DNA from: Nostoc sp. UHCC 0702
Lineage (GTDB): Bacteria; Cyanobacteriota; Cyanobacteriia; Cyanobacteriales; Nostocaceae
Assembly (NCBI GenBank): GCA_017164015.1
Contig: CP071065.1
Location: 3,697,918 to 3,761,917 of the forward strand
DNA: 64,000 nt
Reading direction: 5' to 3'
The position numbers were made by a program, and so were the translations under genes. Numbering within the stretch: the first letter of the stretch is position 1; every line of letters starts with the position of its first letter. Positions 34,484 to 43,476 of the stretch are shown here, one piece after another. The notes beneath the pieces were generated by a model. That model saw only the letters and a list, made by a program, of their open reading frames with translations, was not told where the DNA came from and did no database searches.

Positions 34484-36040
34484 TCAAAGCACTTTCATCA
34501 GCCTGTATCGCCCCCAACCTGTCCCCCCCAACCCCGCCAAAGCTCTCCCTAACCAGTAATCAGCCACAGCTGGGTTAAACGCCCTCAATTCCTGACATTC
34601 CTCACAAGCTGCTTCCCACCATTGCTTACTAGCCGCAACATCCCCCAAGACTCGGTAACTCTCCCCCAGCCAAACCGCAGCAGGTACGGATTGCAGATAA
34701 CCCCCTGCTGGTAACAACTCCCATCCTTTCTCCAACGCCTCCACTGCTTGTTGATGTTTAAGCGCCAAAGCCAACACCCGTCCATGACGCAACCAAGCAT
34801 CAGCTAACTGGGGCTGTAGTTGTGTCCCATGTTCCGAAACCTGACACCCTCGTTCAAACTCTTTAAAATGTTCCACCAACACCCGCCCCGCAGTAGCCCA
34901 AACACTCCAGCGTTCAGGAAACCGCCTCAACATCTCCTCCACTATGGAAGCAAGAGTCGTCTTACTCCCCTCTCCTCTTACTCCCTTCTCCTCGTAGGAG
35001 AGGGGTAGGGGGTGAGGTTCAATCGGCAAAATTTCACACAACCCCCGATAAATTTCACAATCATCGGGATACAAATGATAAGCTTTCCCCATCATCTGCG
35101 CCGCTTTCTGATATTCCCCCGTATCAAACAAGCATCGCCCATAGTAATACCAACCATAAGGATGATTTGGGTGTTCTGCGGTAAACTCTGCTAACACTTC
35201 CACACCTTGCGCCCAATCCCCTCGGAGAATGTGATAATATGCCAGGGATTTGTGAGCCTCAGCCCCATCAGGAGCCTGTCGCAATAGAGAGCTAATCATT
35301 TTTTTAGTCAGCTTCCCCTCCTGACCAGATACCAATCTCATCTGACAACGCTGATCAATTTGTCGTTGCAGTACCCGCAAATCATCTCCAGCTAAGGCTA
35401 TAGCCCTGTTCAACTGCTCTCTAGCTGTTTGAATATCCCCCACCGCCATCAGCGCGTCATAGCTGTAAATCAAGGCCACAAGGTCATCTGGGTTGATTGA
35501 CAAAACCTGCTCCAAGGCGCTGAGAGTCCCAATAGGATTTTCTTTTTCCTGATGCACCTGTGCCAAAGCTAGCCAGTGGACTACTTTGTCAGGTTCTAAA
35601 GCAGCGGCTAAATTAAATGCAATGATTGCCTTCTGACTCTCACCTCTGCAAACTGCAATCAATCCTTTTATATGATTCTGAGTTGCTTCATTTTCAGATA
35701 ACAATAAGGCTTTTTCATATATTTCAAGAGCCTCTTTTTCTAGTCCCATGATCTGCAAAATTTTTCCCAATTGCAGCCGCACATCAATTAATTGAGGTTG
35801 TCGTGAAATCACTTGACGATATTCTGCAACGGCTTGTTGCCAGTTTCCCATCTCGTAAAGCAAATCAGCTAGTTCTAATCTTTTTTTCCATCCTTGGGGA
35901 TATTTTTGGACATACTTACTTAAGGTCATGAGTTTCTGCTTTTGTCTAGCTGGCTTTTCTTCTACAACCAAGTGAGCATTCATCTCCAGCCTAGAGAATT
36001 GGGTGAACTGTACCAATGAGGTGCTAAGGTTTCCAGACAT
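34484..36040 (-). CDS. Tetratricopeptide repeat protein paired with a sigma factor
   Basis: 518 residues, almost all TPR helices. It opens with KYVQKYPQGWKKRLELADLL, and units such as GNWQQAVAEYRQVISRQPQL, GLEKEALEIYEKALLL and GEYQKAAQMMGKAYHLYPDD follow. Cytosolic, no membrane span. The ATG at 36040 lies 61 bp inside the end of the sigma-factor gene, so the two are translationally linked; a TPR partner for an ECF-like sigma factor may act as a scaffold or regulator. At about residues 342-360 the protein contains EPHPLPLSYEEKGVRGEG, which is translated from a 58-bp palindromic repeat (34961-35018) inserted in frame between two TPR units. The protein seems otherwise complete. Confidence 0.8.
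   Translation of the reverse strand: MSGNLSTSLVQFTQFSRLEMNAHLVVEEKPARQKQKLMTLSKYVQKYPQGWKKRLELADLLYEMGNWQQAVAEYRQVISRQPQLIDVRLQLGKILQIMGLEKEALEIYEKALLLSENEATQNHIKGLIAVCRGESQKAIIAFNLAAALEPDKVVHWLALAQVHQEKENPIGTLSALEQVLSINPDDLVALIYSYDALMAVGDIQTAREQLNRAIALAGDDLRVLQRQIDQRCQMRLVSGQEGKLTKKMISSLLRQAPDGAEAHKSLAYYHILRGDWAQGVEVLAEFTAEHPNHPYGWYYYGRCLFDTGEYQKAAQMMGKAYHLYPDDCEIYRGLCEILPIEPHPLPLSYEEKGVRGEGSKTTLASIVEEMLRRFPERWSVWATAGRVLVEHFKEFERGCQVSEHGTQLQPQLADAWLRHGRVLALALKHQQAVEALEKGWELLPAGGYLQSVPAAVWLGESYRVLGDVAASKQWWEAACEECQELRAFNPAVADYWLGRALAGLGGTGWGRYRLMKVL
34961..35018. repeat. Repeat inserted in frame in the TPR gene
   Basis: CTTACTCCCCTCTCC, CTCCCTTCTCC and the opposing AGGAGAGGGGTAGGGGG form a hairpin. 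It encodes PLPLSYEEKGVRGEGSK-like residues on the minus strand, a peptide typical of this repeat class. Confidence 0.75.
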
Positions 36041-36885
36041 ATTACGGTTAGTTTATAATTAATTTCTTCGTGCTTGTTTTTTGTTGGTATTGATGATTCC
36101 CAATTACCAATCACCGCACCGCACTGAGCTTGCGATGCCCTGAGTCTGTCGAAGGGTCGAAGTGTTTTATCAGATTGAAACTCTTGTACCATCGGAATTG
36201 AGTTTTTTAAGGATGGCGAGAAGAAATCTAGAGAAGTTTTATCTTCCCCTGCAAAATACTTTTTTAACTGCTTTTGCAGAATCTTTCGCGCTTCTTGAAT
36301 GCGTTTGCGAACGTTATCTTCAGAAAGGGCGAGTTGCTGGGCAATATCTTTATAGGATTTTTCTTGGCAGCAGTGTAAAATAAAAGGATGGCGCAGTCTA
36401 ACAGGTAAGGATTTAATTTGATGGCGGAGGTATGCCCGCATCTCCAAAGCCAAAATATTGGATTCAGGCAATTCTACGTTAGAATAAAATGCTGCATGAT
36501 CTGCTAATTTAATATCGTCAATATTTTCAATTGCTAGAGCTTCTCGTTTGCGTTGTCGATGCACATCCATGCACAAATTATAAATAATTCGAGCTAACCA
36601 CGCTTTAGGATATGTGATTTTATTTGGATATTTTGTCCATTCATTCCAGGCTTTGAGCATTGCCTGATTGAGTGCATCTTCGGCATCATAAGAATTACCT
36701 TCCATCCACTTGAGGCAACATTTATAAAAATAATCTTGGTATAATTCCCACAATTGCCAAAAATCCCCACCATTATTTTGAGATAAAGCTTTAAATTGGC
36801 TTTGCTTTGGCAATAGATTCCTGTTTTCATTCTTTGATAAGCAGAACAAAAGTTTTTGTTCTAGGTTTGCTTGTATAGGACTCAT
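35980..36885 (-). CDS. Sigma-70 family (ECF-like) RNA polymerase sigma factor
   Basis: 301 residues from ATG 36885. Region 2: FWQLWELYQDYFYKCCLKWM, DAEDALNQAMLKAWNEWTKY and PKAWLARIIYNLCMDVHRQR (about 40-120). Region 4: LPVRLRHPFILHCCQEKSYKDIAQQLALSEDNVRKRIQEAR with the DNA-binding helix-turn-helix (about 160-210). The last 80 residues are unusual: KTLRPFDRLRASQAQCGAVI is encoded by a dispersed repeat (36130-36165), so the tail may not be native. The start codon and first four codons (MSPI) are formed by the terminal repeat of MITE B copy 2 at 36874-36986. The downstream TPR gene overlaps the 3' end by 61 bp. Confidence 0.85.
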   Translation of the reverse strand: MSPIQANLEQKLLFCLSKNENRNLLPKQSQFKALSQNNGGDFWQLWELYQDYFYKCCLKWMEGNSYDAEDALNQAMLKAWNEWTKYPNKITYPKAWLARIIYNLCMDVHRQRKREALAIENIDDIKLADHAAFYSNVELPESNILALEMRAYLRHQIKSLPVRLRHPFILHCCQEKSYKDIAQQLALSEDNVRKRIQEARKILQKQLKKYFAGEDKTSLDFFSPSLKNSIPMVQEFQSDKTLRPFDRLRASQAQCGAVIGNWESSIPTKNKHEEINYKLTVICLETLAPHWYSSPNSLGWR

Positions 36886-36986
36886 ATTTGATTTTTGAAC
36901 AAAACTTAGTACACCTTTATTCCTTTTTCCCAGTCCCCAGTCCCTTACCTCTACGAGTGATTCAGAAATCAAATCGGATTGCTATA
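36874..36986. repeat. MITE family B, copy 2 (113 bp)
   Basis: Same length, ends and interior as the copy at 4211-4323. On the minus strand its right-hand end gives ATGAGTCCTATA, the start and first codons of the sigma-factor gene, so the element forms both leader and start. Confidence 0.85.
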
Positions 36987-37149
36987 TGATTTACTGTTAA
37001 TGATTTCAAACATGAGGGATAATGTACAAAATATTGGAAGATGATGAATATATAGCAATTAAAATTTGGTTTTAAGCAACCCCATTTAGAGCATGGACAT
37101 ATCTCATAAAAGCACATCATTGGGTTGGAAAAAACTATACAATCTCCTT

Positions 37150-37740
37150 GCTAACTTAATATCATGAATGTTCAAAAAGTCTATGCACAAAGCAACGGCG
37201 GCTCCTGTCACCAAACTGAATATCACACCAATTTTGGCAATTGGAAATCAACATCCAGGCTTTTGACTACTAGGTTGTGGATATTCTTTCTGGTTCTCTA
37301 CAGTATCGGGCATGGAGACGGTTGAACCCTCTATTACCTTTACATTGCGACCACACCATAACTGTATTTCTGCCAGTTTTTCTTCTAGATTTTGTGCAGA
37401 GGAATTGAAAAGTTTCTCCAATAATTTCTCCGGCAGTCTTGACCGTGCTTGGCAATATGCACTCGTATCCGTTGATGGAATTTCTATCTCTTCTTCAGCC
37501 AAATGTGCAATTATTTTACTCACAGCATTATGACAAGTCTTATCAGTATCTAACACTTGTGATAAAAACGCCCACAACGTTATCAATGGGAGGCAGCCGT
37601 GTGGGCGGGTTTCCCGACTTGAGCGGACTGCTGTGTCAAATAACCGCTTTTTATATTTGATTTTTAGCTCAGATATTGCTTGGTTTGGTTGTAGCTCTAA
37701 GAATTCTACAGGCTGGGCTTGAACCTTTCGGAAATTGGCC
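37150..37740 (-). pseudogene. IS4 family transposase remnant
   Basis: The minus strand encodes FRKVQAQPVEFLELQPNQAI, KIKYKKRLFD, then a repeat-derived insert, then LITLWAFLSQVLDTDKTCHN, EIPSTDTSAYCQARSRLPEK and NVKVIEGSTVSMPDTVENQK, ending PQPSSQKPGC. This is the N-terminal third of IS4-group transposases with the first catalytic-region motif (VIxGSTVSMPDT). A TGA at 37248-37250 interrupts it, after which FPIAKIGVIFSLVTGAAVAL continues in frame. The two later catalytic regions are absent. A 39-bp palindrome (37593-37631) is inserted in frame near the N-terminus. Confidence 0.85.
37593..37631. repeat. 39-bp palindromic repeat (41-bp family) inside the transposase remnant
   Basis: GCAGCCGTGTGGGCGGGTTT facing CCCGACTTGAGCGGACTGC. 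Close to the unit at 50605-50645. In the transposase frame it adds the residues VRSSRETRPHGCLP. Confidence 0.75.
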
Positions 37741-38335
37741 TAATTTTTGTCAAACATGTGGTTTTTTCTCCTTTTAATTGTTCAGTTGGTGACAGCAAAA
37801 ACTCAGCCTTTCTACCAGGGTGTGGTAGTCAAGGCTTGAAAGTCTGCAATGCTGAGAAATGGTCGCAAAGCTTTTAGTGAATCGCTAGTGTTTTGCTTTC
37901 ACTTGATTCATCAAGCTCTTCGTTTATTCCATTAATAAATGATTGTCGTTATGGTAAAATTCAGTAAAGTTCCCCATTGTGTGTTTTGTTTTTAGTTGTT
38001 GGTGTTAGATATAACCACTGACTGTGATTTTCCGGCCATTGGTTTCATGATTATTAGATTAGAAAAAGATCGGGTAGAAGTAGGGAAGCTTTACAAAGTT
38101 GAAAAATTTTTTGTATCACGAGATCTCTGTCAGGGAGAAAGCAGCACGAGAAAACGTGATCGCACTTCCTTGCATAGATTATCGCTAACCGCTTAAACCA
38201 GAACTGTTTCAGCTTTTCTTAGTGCCATTCGGTTTCAAGCCCATTTACATTTCGTAATATAGTTTGGTTTATTTCCACCGACTTACTTATCCTTGGCTAT
38301 GTTTGGCTATAAGTTGAGTGAAGTTTTACAATACA
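37741..38335. other. 595-bp region without a supported gene
   Basis: AT-rich DNA downstream of ftsH and upstream of the transposase remnant. A 66-codon frame at 37996-38196 has no ribosome site or domain. No repeat with clear ends is seen. Confidence 0.5.
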
Positions 38336-40330
38336 TCATTTTCCACTGCTAACTTTTTGCCTGCCATTGAGAGTGGTTTGTTTCAACAAAGTCTCTTTGG
38401 AAATATAGCCAGTCCGCAACCATTCATCCATTTCTGTGGGAGTCTGGACGCGGTGGAGTTGCGATCGCAATTGTTCTCCTTCTAAAACTTCTTTCTCCAA
38501 TAGAGATTCTGCTGTTTCTACCAACAGTTCCCGATTATTGTCGAGAATTGTCAGGGCAATATGATGTGCCCCATCGACAATTTCTTTAACCTCTTTGTCG
38601 ATTTGTTCGGCAATTGTGGCACTAACTGCACGTCGGGGATTAGCTAAACCTGCCAAAAACTGTTGTTGAATCTTCTCAAAGGCAATAGGGCCAAGTTTAT
38701 TACTCATACCATAAAGCGTCACAAATCTATCTGCCAGTTCTGTGGCTGTTTGAATATCATCACTGGCACCAGTAGAAGTCCTACCAAAAATTAACTCTTC
38801 TGCCGATCGCCCTCCCAAAAGTGTGACAATGCGACCGCGAATTTCATCTTCTGTCATCAAAAAGCGGTCTTCTTCTGGTAGTTGTAATGTGTAGCCCAAA
38901 GCACCTATACCACGAGGCACAACGGAGATTTTTTCCACGCTCCCAGCACCAGGCATCAGCGTCCCAATCAATGCATGTCCAACTTCGTGATAGGCAACTG
39001 TCTTTTTCTCAGTTTCATTTAGCACCCGTGACTTTTTCTCCAGTCCTGTTAAGAGGCGCTCAATAGCTTCGTTAAAATCAGCCATTGTTACAGCTTCACG
39101 GTTGCTTCTAGCTGCCAAGAGTGCTGCTTCGTTCACGAGGTTGGCTAAATCTGCGCCCGCAAATCCAGGAGTTCGGGCTGCTAACTTGGATAAATCCACG
39201 TTAGATGCCACTATCACATTTTTAGCGTGGATTTTGAGAATCGCTTCCCGACCAATTTTATCTGGGCGATCTACCACAACTTGACGGTCGAACCGACCAG
39301 GACGAAGCAAGGCTGGGTCTAAAACTTCGGGACGGTTGGTAGCAGCGAGGAGAATTACACCAGTGTTGGCATTAAAACCATCCATTTCTGAGAGTAACTG
39401 GTTGAGTGTCTGTTCTCGCTCATCATTGCCACCCATGATTGGGCCGCCGCCAGTGCGTGATTTTCCCAAAGCATCCAATTCATCAATGAAAACAATGCAA
39501 GGCGCTTGGTGCTTTGCTTGCTCAAACAAATCGCGTACCCGTGCGGCACCAAGACCAACAAATAACTCAATAAACTCCGAACCAGAAATACTAAAGAAAG
39601 GAACTCCCGCTTCACCTGCGATCGCTTTTGCCAACAATGTCTTTCCCGTTCCCGGAGGCCCCACCAGCAACACGCCTTTAGGTATTTTCGCTCCTAAGCG
39701 AGTATATTTGCTAGCATTTTTCAGAAAATCCACAATCTCTTGTAGTTCTACCTTGGCTTCATCTACTCCGGCAACATCGTCAAATTTAACACCTGTAGTT
39801 CCTTGTGAGTAAATGCGAGCATTGCTCTTACCAATTTTCAACGCTGCGGGGCCACCTATCTGACTGCGACTGATCAAAAAGCCCCAGATGCCAAAGAAAA
39901 TCAGCGGTGGCAAAATCCAGCCCAGTAAGGTGGCAAACCAACCCATACGACTGGGGGCTGGTGCAGAAAATTCTACTTGATGCTGTCGCAGCAGCTTTGG
40001 TAAATCTGCATCACTAGTCACTGGTATGGTTACAAACATGTGTGGACGCTGTGCGTCTTGTCCTAAGACATCGCGTTGATTGTCTGATTTAGCTGTTTGT
40101 TCTGGTTTGATTTCATACTCAATGCGTTCAGAACTGATGACGGCACGGCTAACTTTACCAGCTTCTACCTGAGAAACAAATTCACTATAAGGTACTCTGG
40201 GATAAAGAGGTTCTCCAAAGAGAAACAAATTCAAAAATATTAGTAATGCAAACCAGAGTATTAAACTACCCCCAAGCTGTCTAGATTCAGGTGGTTTAAC
40301 ATCGCGATCGCCATCAGTGTCAACTGGCAT
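38336..40330 (-). CDS. ftsH: ATP-dependent zinc metalloprotease FtsH
   Basis: 664 residues. A membrane AAA+ protease that extracts and degrades damaged membrane proteins, in cyanobacteria notably photosystem II D1. Two N-terminal membrane spans (about 22-40 and 131-153) flank a lumen/periplasm-facing domain. Walker A GPPGTGKT at 224-231, Walker B CIVFIDELDAL at 278-288, the second region of homology around LLRPGRFDRQ, and the zinc motif HEVGH (H448, E449, H452). Normal length. Cyanobacteria have several FtsH; this one's long acidic N-terminus (MPVDTDGDRDVKPPESR) is distinct, but I cannot say which orthologue it is. A phosphoribosyltransferase gene lies upstream on the same strand, separated by heptamers. 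Confidence 0.95.
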   Translation of the reverse strand: MPVDTDGDRDVKPPESRQLGGSLILWFALLIFLNLFLFGEPLYPRVPYSEFVSQVEAGKVSRAVISSERIEYEIKPEQTAKSDNQRDVLGQDAQRPHMFVTIPVTSDADLPKLLRQHQVEFSAPAPSRMGWFATLLGWILPPLIFFGIWGFLISRSQIGGPAALKIGKSNARIYSQGTTGVKFDDVAGVDEAKVELQEIVDFLKNASKYTRLGAKIPKGVLLVGPPGTGKTLLAKAIAGEAGVPFFSISGSEFIELFVGLGAARVRDLFEQAKHQAPCIVFIDELDALGKSRTGGGPIMGGNDEREQTLNQLLSEMDGFNANTGVILLAATNRPEVLDPALLRPGRFDRQVVVDRPDKIGREAILKIHAKNVIVASNVDLSKLAARTPGFAGADLANLVNEAALLAARSNREAVTMADFNEAIERLLTGLEKKSRVLNETEKKTVAYHEVGHALIGTLMPGAGSVEKISVVPRGIGALGYTLQLPEEDRFLMTEDEIRGRIVTLLGGRSAEELIFGRTSTGASDDIQTATELADRFVTLYGMSNKLGPIAFEKIQQQFLAGLANPRRAVSATIAEQIDKEVKEIVDGAHHIALTILDNNRELLVETAESLLEKEVLEGEQLRSQLHRVQTPTEMDEWLRTGYISKETLLKQTTLNGRQKVSSGK

Positions 40331-40347
40331 AATTGCTCCTATTAATT

Positions 40348-40445
40348 ATTCAGTCAGTAGTCAGTGGTCAGTAGTCAGTGGTCAGTAGTCAGTAGTCAGT
40401 GGTCAGTGGTCAGTGGTCATCAGTCAAGAGTCAAGAGTCAAGAGT
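40348..40445. repeat. CAGTAGT/CAGTGGT heptamer array
   Basis: About 14 head-to-tail AGTCAGT(A/G)GTC-type heptamers then AAGAGTC units, between ftsH and the phosphoribosyltransferase gene. Confidence 0.85.
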
Positions 40446-40455
40446 CATCAGTAAA

Positions 40456-41115
40456 TTACTTATTACTGATCACAGCCGACCGCTTTGCCAATAAATCACG
40501 TACTTCTTCATCGCTGGTTTGCGAGAAGTCTTTATACCAAAGACCGATCGCATACATTGGTTCTGGTGTTGTCAAACAAATTACTTCTTCTACTTCGGCT
40601 CGTAATTGTTCGCAAGTTGTAGCGGGTGCGACTGGAACTGCTACAACAATTTGCTGGGCTTGCTGTGAGCGCAGTACGGCAATGGCAGCACGTATGGTTG
40701 AACTAGTGGCAATACCATCATCTATTAAAATCACGGTGCGATTTTTGACTGGAGCATGGGGGCGATCGCCTCGATAGGCGCGATCGCGACGCTGTAATTC
40801 CTGCAATTCTTGAGTAGCAACTTCGTCAATGGTACGGCGATCGATGCCCAAGGAATCCACAACTTCAGAATTTAATACCCGGACACCTCCTGAAGCTATT
40901 GCACCCATCGCCAGTTCTTCATGAGCAGGAACGCCAAGTTTTCTCACCAAACAAATGTCTAGTGGCACATTCAGTGCCTTTGCTACTTCAAATGCTACTG
41001 GCACACCACCACGGGGTAAACCTAACACCAATACATCTGTACGGTTAGCGTAGGCTGTTAAATGCTTTGCTAACATCTGACCAGCTTCAATCCGATTGCG
41101 GAATTTTTTAGTCAT
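40456..41115 (-). CDS. Phosphoribosyltransferase family protein
   Basis: 219 residues from ATG 41115; a start 13 codons upstream would add residues unlike the family. A type I PRT fold: N-terminal FRNRIEAGQMLAKHLTAYAN, then VLVLGLPRGGVPVAFEVAKAL, and the PRPP-binding loop VILIDDGIATSSTIRAAI (about 125-143) with the two acidic residues. Cyanobacteria and actinobacteria encode many such stand-alone 'predicted phosphoribosyltransferases' (COG1926) whose substrate is unknown; some are linked to hydrolases of the dienelactone type, which is not the case here. Cytosolic, intact, upstream of ftsH on the same strand. Confidence 0.85.
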   Translation of the reverse strand: MTKKFRNRIEAGQMLAKHLTAYANRTDVLVLGLPRGGVPVAFEVAKALNVPLDICLVRKLGVPAHEELAMGAIASGGVRVLNSEVVDSLGIDRRTIDEVATQELQELQRRDRAYRGDRPHAPVKNRTVILIDDGIATSSTIRAAIAVLRSQQAQQIVVAVPVAPATTCEQLRAEVEEVICLTTPEPMYAIGLWYKDFSQTSDEEVRDLLAKRSAVISNK

Positions 41116-41507
41116 AATTAACACCTTTATTGGATGAAAGCAAAGTGAATCCAAATACTTTGCGGTTAACTATGTTCATCCGTTCTGTAAAACCTACCCA
41201 AAGCTATACAAAGGTTAGCAACGAGTAATCGCCATATTCGTTGCCTTCTATTATTCATTTTTCAATTGATAGCTTTAGGTCGTTGTGATTACTTTTGGGA
41301 GGTTAATCTCCCTAAAAAAATGACATAGCGCTATCTCTATGTCTAACTTAAAATATAATGTTGAGTAACTTGTGAGTCTTAGTGGCAACGTCCTGTTAAT
41401 TGCAACAAAAATTAATTGTAATTGATGAAACTGATAGCTGATAACTGTTAAAATCTTCTCCTTGGCATTTGTATAATTAATTCTGCCCAAGTACTTATGC
41501 TCTGTGA
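41116..41507. other. 392-bp intergenic region
   Basis: Lies between the TAXI gene and the phosphoribosyltransferase gene. No repeat with ends, no frame with a start site. It may hold the promoter of the phosphoribosyltransferase-ftsH unit; I cannot point to boxes with confidence. Confidence 0.4.
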
Positions 41508-43100
41508 TTAAATAACTTTCTTTTTGATAAAAGCTGCTCTTTCTGGCAAAGACTGTGGTGCTAAGGTCATTACCGACATGAGAGTTAACTGCATCAGTTC
41601 CACATACGCCTCAATGTCAACTTGATCAGACAACAGCATATCTCGATAATCTTGCTTAATCTGACCCAATTTCTGGAGAGCAACATCTGGATCGGTCTGC
41701 AAGGTTGCCTGCCATTCATCTAGCAGCAATAGGGTATCCATGATAAACTTTTTGCGCTGCTTTTCTAAAATCGAGCGGCACTCATCAGAAAATGTCTGCG
41801 TTTTTTGTTGCAGTTGCTCGTAAATTTCTGTTGTCACTGCTCCATCGATAAACCTTAATCGATGCTCCTGTCTTAAATCTTCAATTCCTTTTAATGCCTC
41901 TTGGGGGTTGTCTGCCAATAATTTCTTGAGTTCAGCAACTCGGTTAACAGTTGTCGCCAGCAACTTTTGAGAACTTTGCTTGCGCCACTGTCCGATCAAT
42001 AATCCTATAGCACTAGTAAACAGAAAAATAAACAGCCCAGATTGCAGGTCACTATTTTTTTGCCAATAACGAATAAAAGCTGCACGCGGATCTCCGTCCT
42101 CAAATACCTCCTGTGCTGCTGGGTGAATGTAAAACAGTCCCTTTCTCAGCAGTTCGGTAGATTCTGTATTTTGAAGTTCTGGATAAAACTCAGAGTAAGT
42201 TCGAGCATTGGAGATAATTGACCAAGTAAGCAGTCCTACCTTATGGCTATCCATATTGGGACGAGTTACTAAAACTGCGGCTGTTGAGATAGTTGATACG
42301 TCCTGTTCTGGAACAGATGGACGTGAAGCGTAAGTTCCCATCGGCAATGTTGCGCTTTGGTAGGAACCAGGCTCAAGAACGATCAAGTTATTGATTAAAC
42401 TTTGTTGAATAGGGATTATTTTGAGATTAGGATTATTTACAAATTGCTGCCGTAGCTTTTGATTAGCACCGAGACTTCCTACGTAGGCGATCGCATCTAC
42501 CTGACCAGCGTACAATTTCTTAAACGCTGTATCCAAGTCTGAAGCATCCTCTTGAATTTTCAGCTTATCGGCTTTGATCAGTTGCTTGGCAGTAAAGCTA
42601 ATGCCGCTACCAGGTGTACCAATAGCTACCCGCTTACCTTCAAGATCAGCAAAGCTCCTTAACCCGGAGTCTTTTCGGGTGATAATATGTACATACTCGT
42701 TAGCTAAAATTGCTACTGCTTGGATTTTTCCCTGCCGCATTTCGGGGCTTGCAATATCCAACTGCACCAGAGCAAAATCCACTTTCCCTGACAGCAAACG
42801 TTGCAGATTTTCACGGGAACCCTGCGAGTCGAGATTGCGAACTTTTAATCCTACCGTCGCCTCAGTAGAATTACTAATTACTTTACCTACGCGGTTATAG
42901 AAGCCACCAGCAGTCCCACTAGATAGTGAAATACTATCCGGCTGAACACTACAACTGCTCAAAACTGATACCAGAGTGCCGCTTGCTAAACCCCCGAAAA
43001 TCAGAACAATTGCTCTAGGGCAACGCCTAAATTTCCATAATGATCCAAAAGAACTAACTAATTGCTTTGGCGAGCTTCGTTTACCAGACAGTTCGGACAC
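41508..43100 (-). CDS. TAXI family TRAP-type solute-binding protein with C-terminal membrane anchor
   Basis: 530 residues from GTG 43100, with AGGAG 5 bp upstream. A lipobox-like or membrane N-terminus (IVLIFGGLASGTLVSVLSSC, about 31-50) precedes a TAXI binding domain (about 55-340): SISLSSGTAGGFYNRVGKVI, then DLEGKRVAIGTPGSGISFTA and QVDAIAYVGSLG. TAXI proteins bind organic acids for tripartite TRAP transporters. Unusually it continues with a second membrane span (LFIFLFTSAIGLLIG, about 365-380) and a 145-residue helical C-terminal domain, instead of ending. No TRAP permease genes are nearby, so it may be a sensor or anchor rather than a transporter part. Confidence 0.85.
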   Translation of the reverse strand: MSELSGKRSSPKQLVSSFGSLWKFRRCPRAIVLIFGGLASGTLVSVLSSCSVQPDSISLSSGTAGGFYNRVGKVISNSTEATVGLKVRNLDSQGSRENLQRLLSGKVDFALVQLDIASPEMRQGKIQAVAILANEYVHIITRKDSGLRSFADLEGKRVAIGTPGSGISFTAKQLIKADKLKIQEDASDLDTAFKKLYAGQVDAIAYVGSLGANQKLRQQFVNNPNLKIIPIQQSLINNLIVLEPGSYQSATLPMGTYASRPSVPEQDVSTISTAAVLVTRPNMDSHKVGLLTWSIISNARTYSEFYPELQNTESTELLRKGLFYIHPAAQEVFEDGDPRAAFIRYWQKNSDLQSGLFIFLFTSAIGLLIGQWRKQSSQKLLATTVNRVAELKKLLADNPQEALKGIEDLRQEHRLRFIDGAVTTEIYEQLQQKTQTFSDECRSILEKQRKKFIMDTLLLLDEWQATLQTDPDVALQKLGQIKQDYRDMLLSDQVDIEAYVELMQLTLMSVMTLAPQSLPERAAFIKKKVI

Positions 43101-43236
43101 TTTTCTCCTGCGGCCTACACTGGTCGCTTTCTCTAAATAAAAACAGTTTCAGGGTTACAGTTCAGCAAAATCATTTATTTGCTGTGTATCCTTACTTTCA
43201 TAGAGTTTAATGGAGGCGGTTAGAAATTTGCAATAC

Positions 43237-43392
43237 AGTGACTGGGGATTGGGTACTGGGTACTGGGTACTGGGTACTGGGGATTGGGTACTGGGTACTG
43301 GGTACTGGGAATTGGGCATTACTTCCCCCTCATCCCCCTCATCCCCCTCATCCCCCTCATCCCCTCATCCCCCCATCTCCCCAGTCCCTTGA
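43237..43392. repeat. TGGGTAC tandem repeats then CATCCCC repeats
   Basis: Heptamers GGGTACT/GGGATTG from 43240 to 43315, then nonamers CATCCCCCT from 43325 to 43380. Non-coding STRR-type array between the divergent TAXI and GGDEF-EAL genes. Confidence 0.88.
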
Positions 43393-43476
43393 TTACAAAT
43401 TTGGCAAATTTACTGTTTGAAGTACAGTGCTGCAACGGGCATTATAGTCGGAGAAATTCTAAATACTTTTGCACGA

